This document shows positions 14,262 through 22,524 of a stretch of DNA of 64,000 nt, piece after piece; position 1 is the first letter of the stretch, and each line of letters starts with the position of its first letter. A program made the translations under genes and the position numbers. A model generated the notes under the pieces. That model worked only from the letters and a program-made list of their open reading frames with translations. It had not been told where the DNA came from and made no database searches. This DNA is from Erwinia persicina NBRC 102418 (GTDB taxonomy: Bacteria > Pseudomonadota > Gammaproteobacteria > Enterobacterales > Enterobacteriaceae). The stretch spans positions 95,554-159,553 of the forward strand of contig NZ_BCTN01000011.1 in assembly GCF_001571305.1 (NCBI RefSeq), written 5' to 3'.

Positions 14262-16619
14262 TCAGAACTTCACTGAGCCCTGCATATAAATCGTGCGCGG
14301 CTGACCGGCGTACAGGCCCTTGTTATTGTCTTCGGCGGCACGGGTAAAGTAATGATGGTCGAAGATATTTTTCACCCCGACGCCCAGATTGAGGTTGGCG
14401 AACTGCGGGCCAAAATCATAACTGGCGCGCGCGCCCCACAGCATAAAGCCGGGTATGCGGCCAAGGCTGCCGTCCGCACTCTCATCCTGCGTGTTGGCGT
14501 TGTCCGCGTACTGACCAGACTGATATTCGCTGTTGACGTTAAAGGTCCAGCTTCCACTGAGGTAATCCATCCCCAGCGTCCCCTTATGCTTCGGTGAAAA
14601 CGGCACCTGATTGCCATAGTTATCTCCGGCCTGACGGATCACCGCATTCACGTAAGCATAGCTGGCGGAAACGGAGAGGTTTTCCAGCGCCGGCGAGACA
14701 TCGCCCAGGTCATAGCGCAGCCGGCTTTCCAGCCCGCTGTGGCGGGTTTTTCCGCGCGAGGTCACGCTGTCATCAGTCTGGTTAGACTCATACTGGTTGC
14801 TGAAGTTAATCAGGAACAGGCCCACTTCCGCCTGCAGGGCCTGGTTATCAAAGCGGGTACCCAGTTCCCAGGTCCGCGCCTTTTCCGGCTCAATGCTGCC
14901 GCTGCTGACCGCTTTACCAATCTGGCTGTACTGCACGGTGCCGAAGGAGCCTTCAGTATTGGCATACAGGTTCCACGACTCGTTGAGGTGATACAGCACA
15001 TTCAGCGCCGGGAGCGGGGCGTTATAGCCAATCTCCTGTCTGCCGTCTTTGACGTAGTCGTTCTGATACGACTGGATATGCTCATAGCGCATGCCCGGCG
15101 TCAGGGTCCAGTTACCCACGTCGATGCGGTCATCAATATACCAGGCGTGCGCCTCGGTGCCGGACTGCGTATCCCGGTCGTACGGGCTGTTGCCGGTGGG
15201 CAGTCTGCCGCTGCTGGCGGGGCTGGTGTAGCGGACTTCGTGGGTGGATTCACTGACGTAGCGGTAGCCGACGCCCACTTCATGGGCGGTTTCCCCGAGG
15301 GTGAAGCTCTGGCTGTAGCGCGGCTCCACGCCGCGCACCCAGTATTCACGCGGTGACAGCGTCAGGTTTTTCCCCTGATCGAGATAGCCGCTGCGCAGGG
15401 TGTTGGTATAGAAAGTCAGAACAGAAAACTTGTGCTGCGTGTCCGGCTGATACTGATAGCCGAGGCTGGCCAGCTGGCGGCGGCCCCAGAACTCGTCGTA
15501 CGGGCGGGTGGACTGGAAACGGTCAGCGTTGTAGTCGGCGCGCGACAGACCGCCCGGCATCTGCGCCCGGCCTTCATAGTATTGCAGCAGGCTGGTGAAG
15601 GTGTGTACCTCGTTTGGCGCATAGCGGGTTTTCAGCATCACGTCGTCGATTTTGGTCGAGCTGTGTTCGCGCCAGTCGCTGCCCCGGGTGCCGGAGTAGA
15701 GCAGCGCCGCGCCGAGGCCGTTATCGGCGGTGCCGCCGATCATCAGATTGCCGCTGCCTTTGGGATCGTGCTGGCTGGAGGTCGGGCTCTGTAACCCTTC
15801 CATTCCGGCTTCAATGCCAAATTCTTTCGGGATGGCGCGGGTGACAAAGTTCACCACGCCGCCCACGCTCTGCGGTCCGTAGCGCACGGCACCGCCCCCG
15901 CGCACCACGTCGACGGCATCCATATTCCCGAGCGATACCGGGGCCAGCGACAGCTGCGGCTGGCCGTACGGGGCGAACGGCACCGGAATACCGTCCATCA
16001 GAATGGTTGAGCGGCTGGCCAGACGCGGGTTGAGCCCGCGAATGCCAAAGTTCATTGCCATATCATGGCTGCCCGTGCCGTTATTTTCCGGGGCGTTGAC
16101 GCCGGGAATACGGTTCAGTGCTTCGCGCAGAGTGGTGGCACCGGTTTTGGTAAAATCCTCACGGCGGAGCACATCACGCGCTCCGGCATGTTCGAAGACG
16201 TCATTCTCACGGGCTTCGGCCAGCCAGTCACCGACCACGGTCAGCGTTTCTGCGGGGGCTGCCGGCACCGGCGTCACCGTCCACGCGTTGTTACCCAGCG
16301 ATTTCCCCTGCAGACCGCTGCCGTTGAGCAGGGTTTGCAGACCCTCCTCTGGTGTATAGCGGCCGTTCAGCCCCGGGCTTTGTTTACCCTGCGTCAGTGA
16401 CGCGTCGAGTGACAGGGTGATGCCGGCGCGGGCTGCAAACTGGTTCAGCGCGCTGTCGAGATCCGTGGCGGCAATCTGATAGGCCTGGGGCGTGGCCGCT
16501 GCTGCGGCGGCAAAAGGTGCCGCCAGCAGGGCGGCAGGGATCAGCGCGCAGTGAAGCGCGGCAGCCAGAGGTGTTGCCTGGTAAAAAGCGTACTGAATGC
16601 GGGGGCTGGGTTCAGACAT
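14262..16619 (-). CDS. fecA: Ferric citrate TonB-dependent receptor and signal transducer FecA
   Basis: This 785-residue outer-membrane receptor imports ferric dicitrate and also signals its presence to FecR. After the signal region there is an N-terminal signalling (STN) domain of about 75 residues ([32 protein letters not shown]), the feature that separates transducer receptors from plain ones. A TonB box (ETLTVVG) follows, then a plug with [19 protein letters not shown], and a 22-strand barrel ending in the typical aromatic residue (QGSVKF). I recognise long near-identical stretches with E. coli FecA throughout. It is preceded by a FecI-type promoter and separated from fecB by a stem-loop. 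Confidence 0.97.
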   Translation of the reverse strand: MSEPSPRIQYAFYQATPLAAALHCALIPAALLAAPFAAAAAATPQAYQIAATDLDSALNQFAARAGITLSLDASLTQGKQSPGLNGRYTPEEGLQTLLNGSGLQGKSLGNNAWTVTPVPAAPAETLTVVGDWLAEARENDVFEHAGARDVLRREDFTKTGATTLREALNRIPGVNAPENNGTGSHDMAMNFGIRGLNPRLASRSTILMDGIPVPFAPYGQPQLSLAPVSLGNMDAVDVVRGGGAVRYGPQSVGGVVNFVTRAIPKEFGIEAGMEGLQSPTSSQHDPKGSGNLMIGGTADNGLGAALLYSGTRGSDWREHSSTKIDDVMLKTRYAPNEVHTFTSLLQYYEGRAQMPGGLSRADYNADRFQSTRPYDEFWGRRQLASLGYQYQPDTQHKFSVLTFYTNTLRSGYLDQGKNLTLSPREYWVRGVEPRYSQSFTLGETAHEVGVGYRYVSESTHEVRYTSPASSGRLPTGNSPYDRDTQSGTEAHAWYIDDRIDVGNWTLTPGMRYEHIQSYQNDYVKDGRQEIGYNAPLPALNVLYHLNESWNLYANTEGSFGTVQYSQIGKAVSSGSIEPEKARTWELGTRFDNQALQAEVGLFLINFSNQYESNQTDDSVTSRGKTRHSGLESRLRYDLGDVSPALENLSVSASYAYVNAVIRQAGDNYGNQVPFSPKHKGTLGMDYLSGSWTFNVNSEYQSGQYADNANTQDESADGSLGRIPGFMLWGARASYDFGPQFANLNLGVGVKNIFDHHYFTRAAEDNNKGLYAGQPRTIYMQGSVKF

Positions 16620-16680
16620 GACCGTCTCCGAAAAAAATCATTTTTATGTGGTGTACTACAGGAGTCGGATGAGCCGCGCA

Positions 16681-16710
16681 AAAGGGACAATCGAAATGAA
16701 AATATTTCTT
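16681..16710 (-). promoter_or_regulatory. FecI-dependent promoter of fecA
   Basis: Read leftward, AGAAAT at 16709-16704 is followed by ATTTCGATTGTCC at 16697-16685 and then CTTT. The arrangement is almost the same as the E. coli fecA promoter as I recall it (GGAAAT and ATTTCGATTGTCC), which is read only by the ECF sigma factor FecI. No Fur box is needed here, since iron control acts on fecIR. Confidence 0.8.
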
Positions 16711-16732
16711 ATTTTTATTCAGTGTCAGGGGG

Positions 16733-17704
16733 TCAGGCGGCGCTGACCCTGACCCAGTAACGGCTGCGGGTATGAATGGCGATCGGTAACGTCTGCGCCA
16801 GCACCCGCAGTAGCTGGTCGGTATCGCGCAGCGGAAAGGTGCCGCTGACGCGCAGATCGGCGGCGCTGGGGTCGCAGCTCAGTATCCCGTGGCGATAGCG
16901 TGCCACCTCGGCAAGCACCTCCGACAGGCGGCGATTGCTGACCGTTAACAGGCCCTGCGTCCAGCTGATATCGCCAGGCGTTAATGCGCGGACGGGGTCA
17001 AAGACCCGGTCGGTAAAGCGCAGCGTCTGGCCTGCCTGCACGCGGATTTTCTGCTGAGGGGCGGCGTTAAGCGTGACTTCGACCGCATGCTTTTCTACGG
17101 TCAGCTGCGTCTGATGCTCCCACTGACGTACGCTGAATGCCGTGCCCAGCGCGCGCAGGCTGCCCTGGCGGGTGATGACCCGAAACGGACGCTGCTGCGC
17201 GTCCCTCGCCGTGCTAATGGCGATCTCACCCTGTGCCAGATGCAGCACACGCTGCTGCGGGCTGAAAGCCACGCTCACGGCGCTGGCGGTATTGAGCTGT
17301 AGCTGTGAGCCATCGTCCAGCCGCACCTGACGCTGTTCGCCGGTGCCGGTGTGGTAATCGGACCGCAGACCGACGCCGAGCGGGGACTGCCACAGCTGCC
17401 AGCTGGTGCCACCGACGCCCAGCAGTACCAGCAGCGATTTCAGCACCCGGCGACGGGTCAGGTGCGCGCTCTGCTGCGCCTGATGCAGCGTCTGATAGCT
17501 GAGATGGCCCGGGATATTTTTCAGCTGGCCCTGCAGGGATTCCACGCGCTGCCAGGCCCAGCGGTGGTCTTCATGCTGCTGATACCATGCCTGCCATTTT
17601 GCGCTCTGCTGCGGGGTGATCTCCCCGGCGCACAGGGTGGCGAACCAGTGCGCCGCCATTTTCAGCGCCAGCTTCTGCCGGTCACTGACCGGTTCATGCC
17701 TCAT
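16733..17704 (-). CDS. fecR: FecR anti-sigma/pro-sigma membrane regulator
   Basis: This 323-residue single-pass inner-membrane protein relays the FecA signal to FecI (317 residues in E. coli). The N-terminal cytoplasmic part (DUF4880-like, with AAHWFATLCAGEIT) binds the sigma factor. A helix lies at about residues 88-104 (VLKSLLVLLGVGGTSWQLW), and the periplasmic FecR domain (QVRLDDGSQLQLNTASAVSV) is followed by a STN-interacting C-terminal part. It starts one base after the fecI stop, so the two are co-translated. Confidence 0.95.
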   Translation of the reverse strand: MRHEPVSDRQKLALKMAAHWFATLCAGEITPQQSAKWQAWYQQHEDHRWAWQRVESLQGQLKNIPGHLSYQTLHQAQQSAHLTRRRVLKSLLVLLGVGGTSWQLWQSPLGVGLRSDYHTGTGEQRQVRLDDGSQLQLNTASAVSVAFSPQQRVLHLAQGEIAISTARDAQQRPFRVITRQGSLRALGTAFSVRQWEHQTQLTVEKHAVEVTLNAAPQQKIRVQAGQTLRFTDRVFDPVRALTPGDISWTQGLLTVSNRRLSEVLAEVARYRHGILSCDPSAADLRVSGTFPLRDTDQLLRVLAQTLPIAIHTRSRYWVRVSAA

Positions 17705-17705
17705 G

Positions 17706-18224
17706 TCAGCCCAGCCCCAGCCGGAACAGCAGGCAGTGTTCCGTGGCTCTGGCCATGTATTTTTTCACTGAACTGACGGAGACGTTCAGCTGGCCGGCAA
17801 TCTGCGCATAGGTCAGCCCTTCCAGCTGCGACAGCAGAAACGCCTGGCGCACTTTTGCGCCGAGTCCGTCGAGCATCGCATCAATTTCCTGCAGCGTTTC
17901 CAGCAGCTCATGCTGAAGTTCGGGGGAGGGCACCTGCGCTTCCGGCAGCTGTTCCAGCATCTCCAGCCAGGCGCGCTCCAGCGCATTGCGGCGGAAAAAG
18001 TCGACCATCACGCGCCGGGCGACGGTGCAGAGGAACGATTTCGGCTCGCGGATATCCTGGGCGCTGCCCCCGAGCAGCACCCGAACAAAGGTATCCTGAG
18101 CCAGATCGTCCGCATCGCAGCTGGAGCCCAGCTTGTGCTGCAGCCAGTGGCGCAGCCAGCGGTGATGCGTCTGATACAGGGTGTTAAAAGCGTTGGCAGC
18201 CAGCGGCGCCGTCAGCGTTGACAT
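17706..18224 (-). CDS. fecI: ECF sigma factor FecI
   Basis: This 172-residue ECF sigma factor (173 in E. coli) has region 2 at about residues 13-80 (DADDLAQDTFVRVL; SFLCTVARRVMVDFFRRNALERAW) and region 4 at about 115-165 (RQAFLLSQLEGLTYAQIAGQL; SVSSVKKYMARA). It is activated by FecR when FecA binds ferric citrate outside, and drives fecABCDE. The gene is preceded by a clear Fur box, so the regulator pair is made only when iron is short. Confidence 0.96.
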   Translation of the reverse strand: MSTLTAPLAANAFNTLYQTHHRWLRHWLQHKLGSSCDADDLAQDTFVRVLLGGSAQDIREPKSFLCTVARRVMVDFFRRNALERAWLEMLEQLPEAQVPSPELQHELLETLQEIDAMLDGLGAKVRQAFLLSQLEGLTYAQIAGQLNVSVSSVKKYMARATEHCLLFRLGLG

Positions 18225-18263
18225 AAGAAGTTACATCGCCCGGCAAAAAAATGACGCTGAGAG

Positions 18264-18286
18264 GATAATTGATAATGGTTATCATT
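18264..18286 (-). promoter_or_regulatory. Fur box upstream of fecIR
   Basis: The core TGATAAT-G-GTTATCA at 18270-18284 is a near-perfect Fur 7-1-7 element, and a further GATAAT at 18264-18269 extends it as overlapping Fur sites usually do. It lies 40-60 bases ahead of fecI. Confidence 0.85.
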
Positions 18287-18463
18287 ACAATGGTGGCAAT
18301 TTGTGCGGTGCCCGGCGGCGGGGGGGGCGCGTGGTCACTGCCCGGGCAGCGGAACAACGGGGCTGAACAGCGGCGGCTGCCAGCCGGATCTGCCATCACT
18401 ATCCCGCTGCGGTGTCAGTGCGAACGTGCCGACGACGGTGCCTGTCGCCAGGCGATTTTTGGC

Positions 18464-19609
18464 TTAAGCCAGCCCGTTCTCCACCAGTGCTGAACGCGAT
18501 ATCTCCGCGACGGACTTCATCCCGGTCAGCGTCATCGCCACCCGCATCTCTTTTTCAATCAGCGTCAGCAGGTTTTCGACGCCAGCCTGACCGGCCGTTG
18601 CCAGCGCATAAAGGTAAGCACGGCCTAACAGCACGGTGTCTGCGCCCAGTGCAATCATACGCACCACGTCCAGACCGTTGCGGATGCCGCTGTCGGCCAG
18701 GATGGCAATATCGCCTTTTACCGCATCGGCAATGGCGGGCAGCGCACGGGCGGTAGAGAGCACGCCGTCTAACTGGCGACCACCGTGGTTGGACACCACA
18801 ATGCCGTCGGCCCCGAAGCGCACGGCATCGCGCGCATCGTCAGGATCGAGGATGCCTTTAATGATCATCGGGCCGTCCCAGAACTCACGGATCCACTCCA
18901 GATCGCTCCAGCTTATAGAGGGATCGAAGTTATTCGCCAGCCAGCCAATATAATCTTCCAGCCCGGTGGGCTTGCCGAGGTAGGCGGAGATATTGCCCAG
19001 GTCATGCGGCCTGCCGTGCAGCCCGACGTCCCACGCCCATTGCGGGTGGGTCACGGCCTGGCCGTAGCGGCGCAGGGCGGCATTCGCCCCGCTCATCCCC
19101 GAATGCGCATCACGGTAGCGCGCGCCGGGGGTGGGCATATCCACGGTAAACACCAGCGTGGAGCAGCCTGCGGCTTTCGCGCGTTCCAGCGCGTTACGCA
19201 TAAACCCGCGATCTTTCAGTACATAGAGCTGGAACCACATCGGGCGGGTGATGGCCGGGGCCACCTCTTCAATCGGGCAGACCGATACGGTGGAGAGCGT
19301 AAACGGAATGCCCTTTGCCGCTGCGGCCTTCGCTGCCTGCACTTCACCCCGACGGGCGTACATGCCGCACAGCCCGACCGGGGCCAGCGCCACCGGCATC
19401 GACAGCGTTTCGTTAAACAGCGTGGTGTGCAGGCTCAGGTCGGACATATTGTTCAGCACCCGCTGCTTTAGCGCGATGCTGGCCAGGTCCTCAACATTAC
19501 GCCGCAGCGTATGTTCGGCATAGGCTCCGCCATCAATGTAGTGAAACAGAAACGGTGGCAGGATGCGTTTGGCTGCGGCGCGGTAGTCGGTTCCGGCTGA
19601 AATAATCAT
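18464..19609 (-). CDS. lldD: L-lactate dehydrogenase (FMN, quinone-linked) LldD
   Basis: This 381-residue FMN enzyme oxidises L-lactate to pyruvate at the inner membrane and passes electrons to quinone. The sequence follows E. coli LldD almost residue by residue: FHYMDGG-type start ([11 protein letters not shown]), the [21 protein letters not shown] stretch, the catalytic [10 protein letters not shown] with its histidine and arginine, and the flavin-phosphate [15 protein letters not shown]. It ends about 15 residues earlier than the E. coli protein (396), losing only a variable tail. It overlaps lldR by four bases and is the last gene of lldPRD. Confidence 0.96.
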   Translation of the reverse strand: MIISAGTDYRAAAKRILPPFLFHYIDGGAYAEHTLRRNVEDLASIALKQRVLNNMSDLSLHTTLFNETLSMPVALAPVGLCGMYARRGEVQAAKAAAAKGIPFTLSTVSVCPIEEVAPAITRPMWFQLYVLKDRGFMRNALERAKAAGCSTLVFTVDMPTPGARYRDAHSGMSGANAALRRYGQAVTHPQWAWDVGLHGRPHDLGNISAYLGKPTGLEDYIGWLANNFDPSISWSDLEWIREFWDGPMIIKGILDPDDARDAVRFGADGIVVSNHGGRQLDGVLSTARALPAIADAVKGDIAILADSGIRNGLDVVRMIALGADTVLLGRAYLYALATAGQAGVENLLTLIEKEMRVAMTLTGMKSVAEISRSALVENGLA

Positions 19610-20376
19610 CGATTTTCGTCCCTTGTGATATCGGTATCGTCATCCGGCAGGCGGGTGCTGCGCCGCTGCCGGGCTTCATTTTCATGCAGGTTTTTCAGGG
19701 TGGTCTGCACAAAACCAAGGTGGTGTCTGGCCGCCTGACTCGCCCGCTCCGGGTCCCCGGCAAGGATCGCCAGCAGCAGCGCCTCATGCTGCTCTGTCAG
19801 CCGGGCAAAAATGGTCGGGGCGGTGTACATACGTTCACGGCTGTGGGCCACGGAGGATTGCAGCAGATCGAAGAAGCCGCGCATGGTCTGTAACAGCACC
19901 ACGTTGTGTGAGGCTTCGGCAATCGCCAGGTGAAAGCGCACATCGGCCTGGGTGGCCATCTCCGGCGACAGGCTCTCCTGCTGCTGGATGGCGTCAAAGC
20001 AGCTTTGCAGCTTCTCTTTGTCGGCGTCGGTGGCGCGCAGTGCGGCATACCAGGCGGTGCTGGCTTCAATGGCGTGGCGGGCTTCCAGAATATCATTGCG
20101 ATAGTCCGGATCGTCGGCCACCAGCGCCTTCAGCGGCTGGACGATGCGCTGTTCTGACCACGGTGGCGGCGCATCGCACAGGTAGTAGCCGCCGCCGTGA
20201 CGGCTGTACAGGATGCCTTCCCCCACCAGTTTCTGCAGCGCTTCGCGCAGCGACGATCGCGACACAGCCAGTTCTTCGGCCAGCTTACGTTCAGCAGGCA
20301 GCCGGGCGCCTGCCGCCAGCTGGCGTGCGGCAATCAGCGCACGAATACGTTCGACAAGCTGGACGGAGGCGGTCAT
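19606..20376 (-). CDS. lldR: L-lactate-responsive regulator LldR
   Basis: This 256-residue GntR/FadR-type regulator has an N-terminal winged helix ([22 protein letters not shown] at about residues 28-50) and an all-helical FCD ligand domain with the metal-site residues ([24 protein letters not shown]). E. coli LldR represses lldPRD without L-lactate and activates with it. The gene sits between lldP and lldD with four-base overlaps on both sides, the same order as in E. coli. Two matching operators flank the lldP promoter. Confidence 0.95.
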   Translation of the reverse strand: MTASVQLVERIRALIAARQLAAGARLPAERKLAEELAVSRSSLREALQKLVGEGILYSRHGGGYYLCDAPPPWSEQRIVQPLKALVADDPDYRNDILEARHAIEASTAWYAALRATDADKEKLQSCFDAIQQQESLSPEMATQADVRFHLAIAEASHNVVLLQTMRGFFDLLQSSVAHSRERMYTAPTIFARLTEQHEALLLAILAGDPERASQAARHHLGFVQTTLKNLHENEARQRRSTRLPDDDTDITRDENR

Positions 20377-22025
20377 GGGATCATCCAGGTGAGGACGTAG
20401 GCCTGCAGCGTGGTGATCACCCCGACCATGCAGGTGAATATCAGGCTGTGCTTCACGGTAAAGCGGAACAGATCCGACTCTTTCCCGACCAGCCCCACTG
20501 CCGCACAGGCAATGGCAATCGACTGCGGGGAGATCATCTTGCCGGTCACGCCGCCGGTGGTATTCGCCGCCACCAGCAGCAGGTCGGACACGCCAATCTG
20601 CTGTGCGGTGGTGGCCTGCAGCGCGGCAAACAGCGCGTTAGAAGAGGTATCCGATCCGGTCAGGAACACCCCGAGCCAGCCGAGGAACGGCGAGAAGAAG
20701 GTGAAAGCAGGGCCGGTATGGGCCAGCGCCAGTGCCAGCGTGGCCGACAGTCCGGAGTAGTTAGAAATAAAGGCGAAGGCCAGCACCATCCCGATAGAGT
20801 AGATGGGCAATGCCAGTTCTTTCAGCGTGCTGCGAAAGGTCGACAGGGCATCGGCAGGCTTCATCTTCAGATAGACGATGGCGATCAGCGCCGCCACGAT
20901 GATCGCGGTGCCGGTGGCCGACAGCCAGTCAAATTTAAACACCGCCGCGTAAGGCGTGACAGCGCTGACCACTGGCGGCATTTTCGCCACCAGTTTATCA
21001 AGGAACGGGATCGGGATATTCACCACCAGGTCGTACAGCGCGCCACCCGGGGCAAACAGCGCCTTGAACGGCGGGATGCTCCACAGCGTAACGGTGGCGG
21101 TCAGAAACAGGAACGGCATCCAGGCACGGATAATCTGGCCCGTGCGGTATTTCTCCACCACCAGCGGCTGTTCAGCCGCGTTATCCGCCGGTTTAAAGCG
21201 GAAGATGCGCACCGGTTTCCAGACGCGCAGGAACAGCGTCAGGCATACCAGTGACACCAGGGAGGAGATAATATCCGGCAGTTCGGGGCCGAGGAAGTTG
21301 GAACTGAGATACTGAGCGAGGGCAAAGGATCCGCCAGCGACGATCACCGCAGGCCAGGTCTCTTTGATCCCACGCCAGCCGTCCATGATCGCCATGATCC
21401 AGAACAGCACGATCATCGTCAGGAAGGGCAGCTGACGGCCCACCATCTGGCCAATTTCAAAGCTGTCCAGCCCTGTGACCTGGCCGGCCACAATAATCGG
21501 GATGCCCATCGCGCCAAAGGCCACCGGGGCGGTGTTGACGATCAGGCACAGACCCGCCGCATACAGTGGATTGAAGCCCAGACCCACCAGCAACGCCGCG
21601 GTGATCGCCACCGGCGCACCGAACCCGGCTGCGCCTTCAAGGAACGCGCCGAACGAGAAACCGACAATCAGCATCTGCAGGCGCTGATCGGGGGTGATCG
21701 ACAAAATTGAGGCACGAATAATATCGAACTGCCCGGTTTTCACCGAAATTTTATAAACGAAGACAGCGGCAATAATAATCCAGGCGATAGGCCATAGCCC
21801 GTAGAAGAAGCCATACACCACCGAAGCCAGTGCGCGATCGACCGGCATGCGGTAAAGAAACAGCGCCACCATCAGCGCCAGCACCACGGTGATGGTCGCG
21901 GCAAGGTAGCCCTTCAGCTTGAGCTTAATCAGCGCGAAGAAGAAGAACAGGATCGGAATGGCGGCGATCAGGCTGGATAGCCAGATATTGTCCAGCGGGT
22001 CATACACTTGTTGCCAGGGCTGCAT
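20373..22025 (-). CDS. lldP: L-lactate permease LldP
   Basis: This 550-residue permease (551 in E. coli) takes up L-lactate, and also D-lactate and glycolate, with protons. It begins [20 protein letters not shown], as in E. coli LldP, and has about twelve to fourteen hydrophobic segments. The glycine-rich [20 protein letters not shown] and the late [17 protein letters not shown] segments are family marks. It is the first gene of the leftward lldPRD operon. Confidence 0.96.
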   Translation of the reverse strand: MQPWQQVYDPLDNIWLSSLIAAIPILFFFFALIKLKLKGYLAATITVVLALMVALFLYRMPVDRALASVVYGFFYGLWPIAWIIIAAVFVYKISVKTGQFDIIRASILSITPDQRLQMLIVGFSFGAFLEGAAGFGAPVAITAALLVGLGFNPLYAAGLCLIVNTAPVAFGAMGIPIIVAGQVTGLDSFEIGQMVGRQLPFLTMIVLFWIMAIMDGWRGIKETWPAVIVAGGSFALAQYLSSNFLGPELPDIISSLVSLVCLTLFLRVWKPVRIFRFKPADNAAEQPLVVEKYRTGQIIRAWMPFLFLTATVTLWSIPPFKALFAPGGALYDLVVNIPIPFLDKLVAKMPPVVSAVTPYAAVFKFDWLSATGTAIIVAALIAIVYLKMKPADALSTFRSTLKELALPIYSIGMVLAFAFISNYSGLSATLALALAHTGPAFTFFSPFLGWLGVFLTGSDTSSNALFAALQATTAQQIGVSDLLLVAANTTGGVTGKMISPQSIAIACAAVGLVGKESDLFRFTVKHSLIFTCMVGVITTLQAYVLTWMIP

Positions 22026-22065
22026 ACAGGTTTCTCCAGAGTTTTTCTCACCCCCCTGCTGATTA

Positions 22066-22079
22066 CGGTCCTACCAATT
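22066..22079 (-). promoter_or_regulatory. LldR operator, promoter-proximal copy
   Basis: GGTCCTACC at 22067-22075, extended to ACCAATT on one side, is a palindromic FadR/LldR-type site (GGT-N3-ACC). It lies about 40 bases ahead of lldP, downstream of the predicted promoter. Confidence 0.75.
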
Positions 22080-22106
22080 CAGCTATCTGGGGTTAACAGC
22101 TGCTGA

Positions 22107-22134
22107 TAGTTAATATTTTGTTAGTTAAATACAA
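22107..22134 (-). promoter_or_regulatory. Candidate lldP promoter
   Basis: Read leftward, TTGTAT at 22134-22129 and TAACTA at 22112-22107 are 16 bases apart. The pair lies between the two LldR operators, as in E. coli. Confidence 0.5.
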
Positions 22135-22186
22135 TGATTGTTGTTTGAATTTTGCTTTTTTGTGGGGGTGATTCATCTTTTTTCGG

Positions 22187-22200
22187 AATTGGTAGGACCA
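22187..22200 (-). promoter_or_regulatory. LldR operator, distal copy
   Basis: AATTGGTAGGACCA carries the same GGT-N3-ACC core as the proximal site, in inverted orientation. The two centres are about 124 bases apart. E. coli lldPRD also uses two operators at about this distance, and repression there is thought to involve looping. Confidence 0.75.
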
Positions 22201-22524
22201 CTGGAAAGGGGAGGGAGGAAACACCTGCGATTAGCGTCAGGGAATGACCCCGGAGATATTCTCAGTCATTCAATGGGTGGATGAACAGCCCCTCACACAA
22301 TCGTGCCCGCTGTGGGTTTGAAAACAGCCACGTCGGAGGCTGCGGGTAAAGGAGGAAGGGCTGATTGCAGCAGGCTGCCGGCCAGGGAAGGCCGGCCGCC
22401 AGGCCACAGGGATGTGTTTATGCCGTTGCAGCAAGCAGCCCTTCCTCCGTAGACCTGGTACTGCGCCTCCCGCGATAAAGACCTGGCCATGTTGCCTGAG
22501 TGATTCCAGTGGCGGGGCAGGGGA
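22201..22524. other. Gene-free stretch with a large inverted repeat
   Basis: No gene is supported. The stretch separates the end of the FepA-like receptor gene from the lldP control region, both leftward, and its centre is occupied by a long imperfect inverted repeat. Confidence 0.7.
22335..22470. repeat. Long imperfect inverted repeat with nested hairpin
   Basis: The main arms are 22351-22371 and 22428-22448, where 19 of 21 positions pair (a GGAGGAAGGGCTG block is perfect). Outside these, GGAGGC at 22335-22340 pairs with GCCTCC at 22465-22470. In the loop, GCCGGCC at 22377-22383 pairs with GGCCGGC at 22390-22396. Neither side has a T-run. It could be a 3'-end processing or BIME-like structure after the receptor gene, or the fossil of a small non-coding transposable element. 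Confidence 0.7.

Noticed and set aside
14262..16619. Long open frames on the strand opposite fecA
   Set aside because: They are shadows caused by the high G+C third positions of fecA and have no ribosome sites or known domains. The same holds for long antisense frames over other genes.
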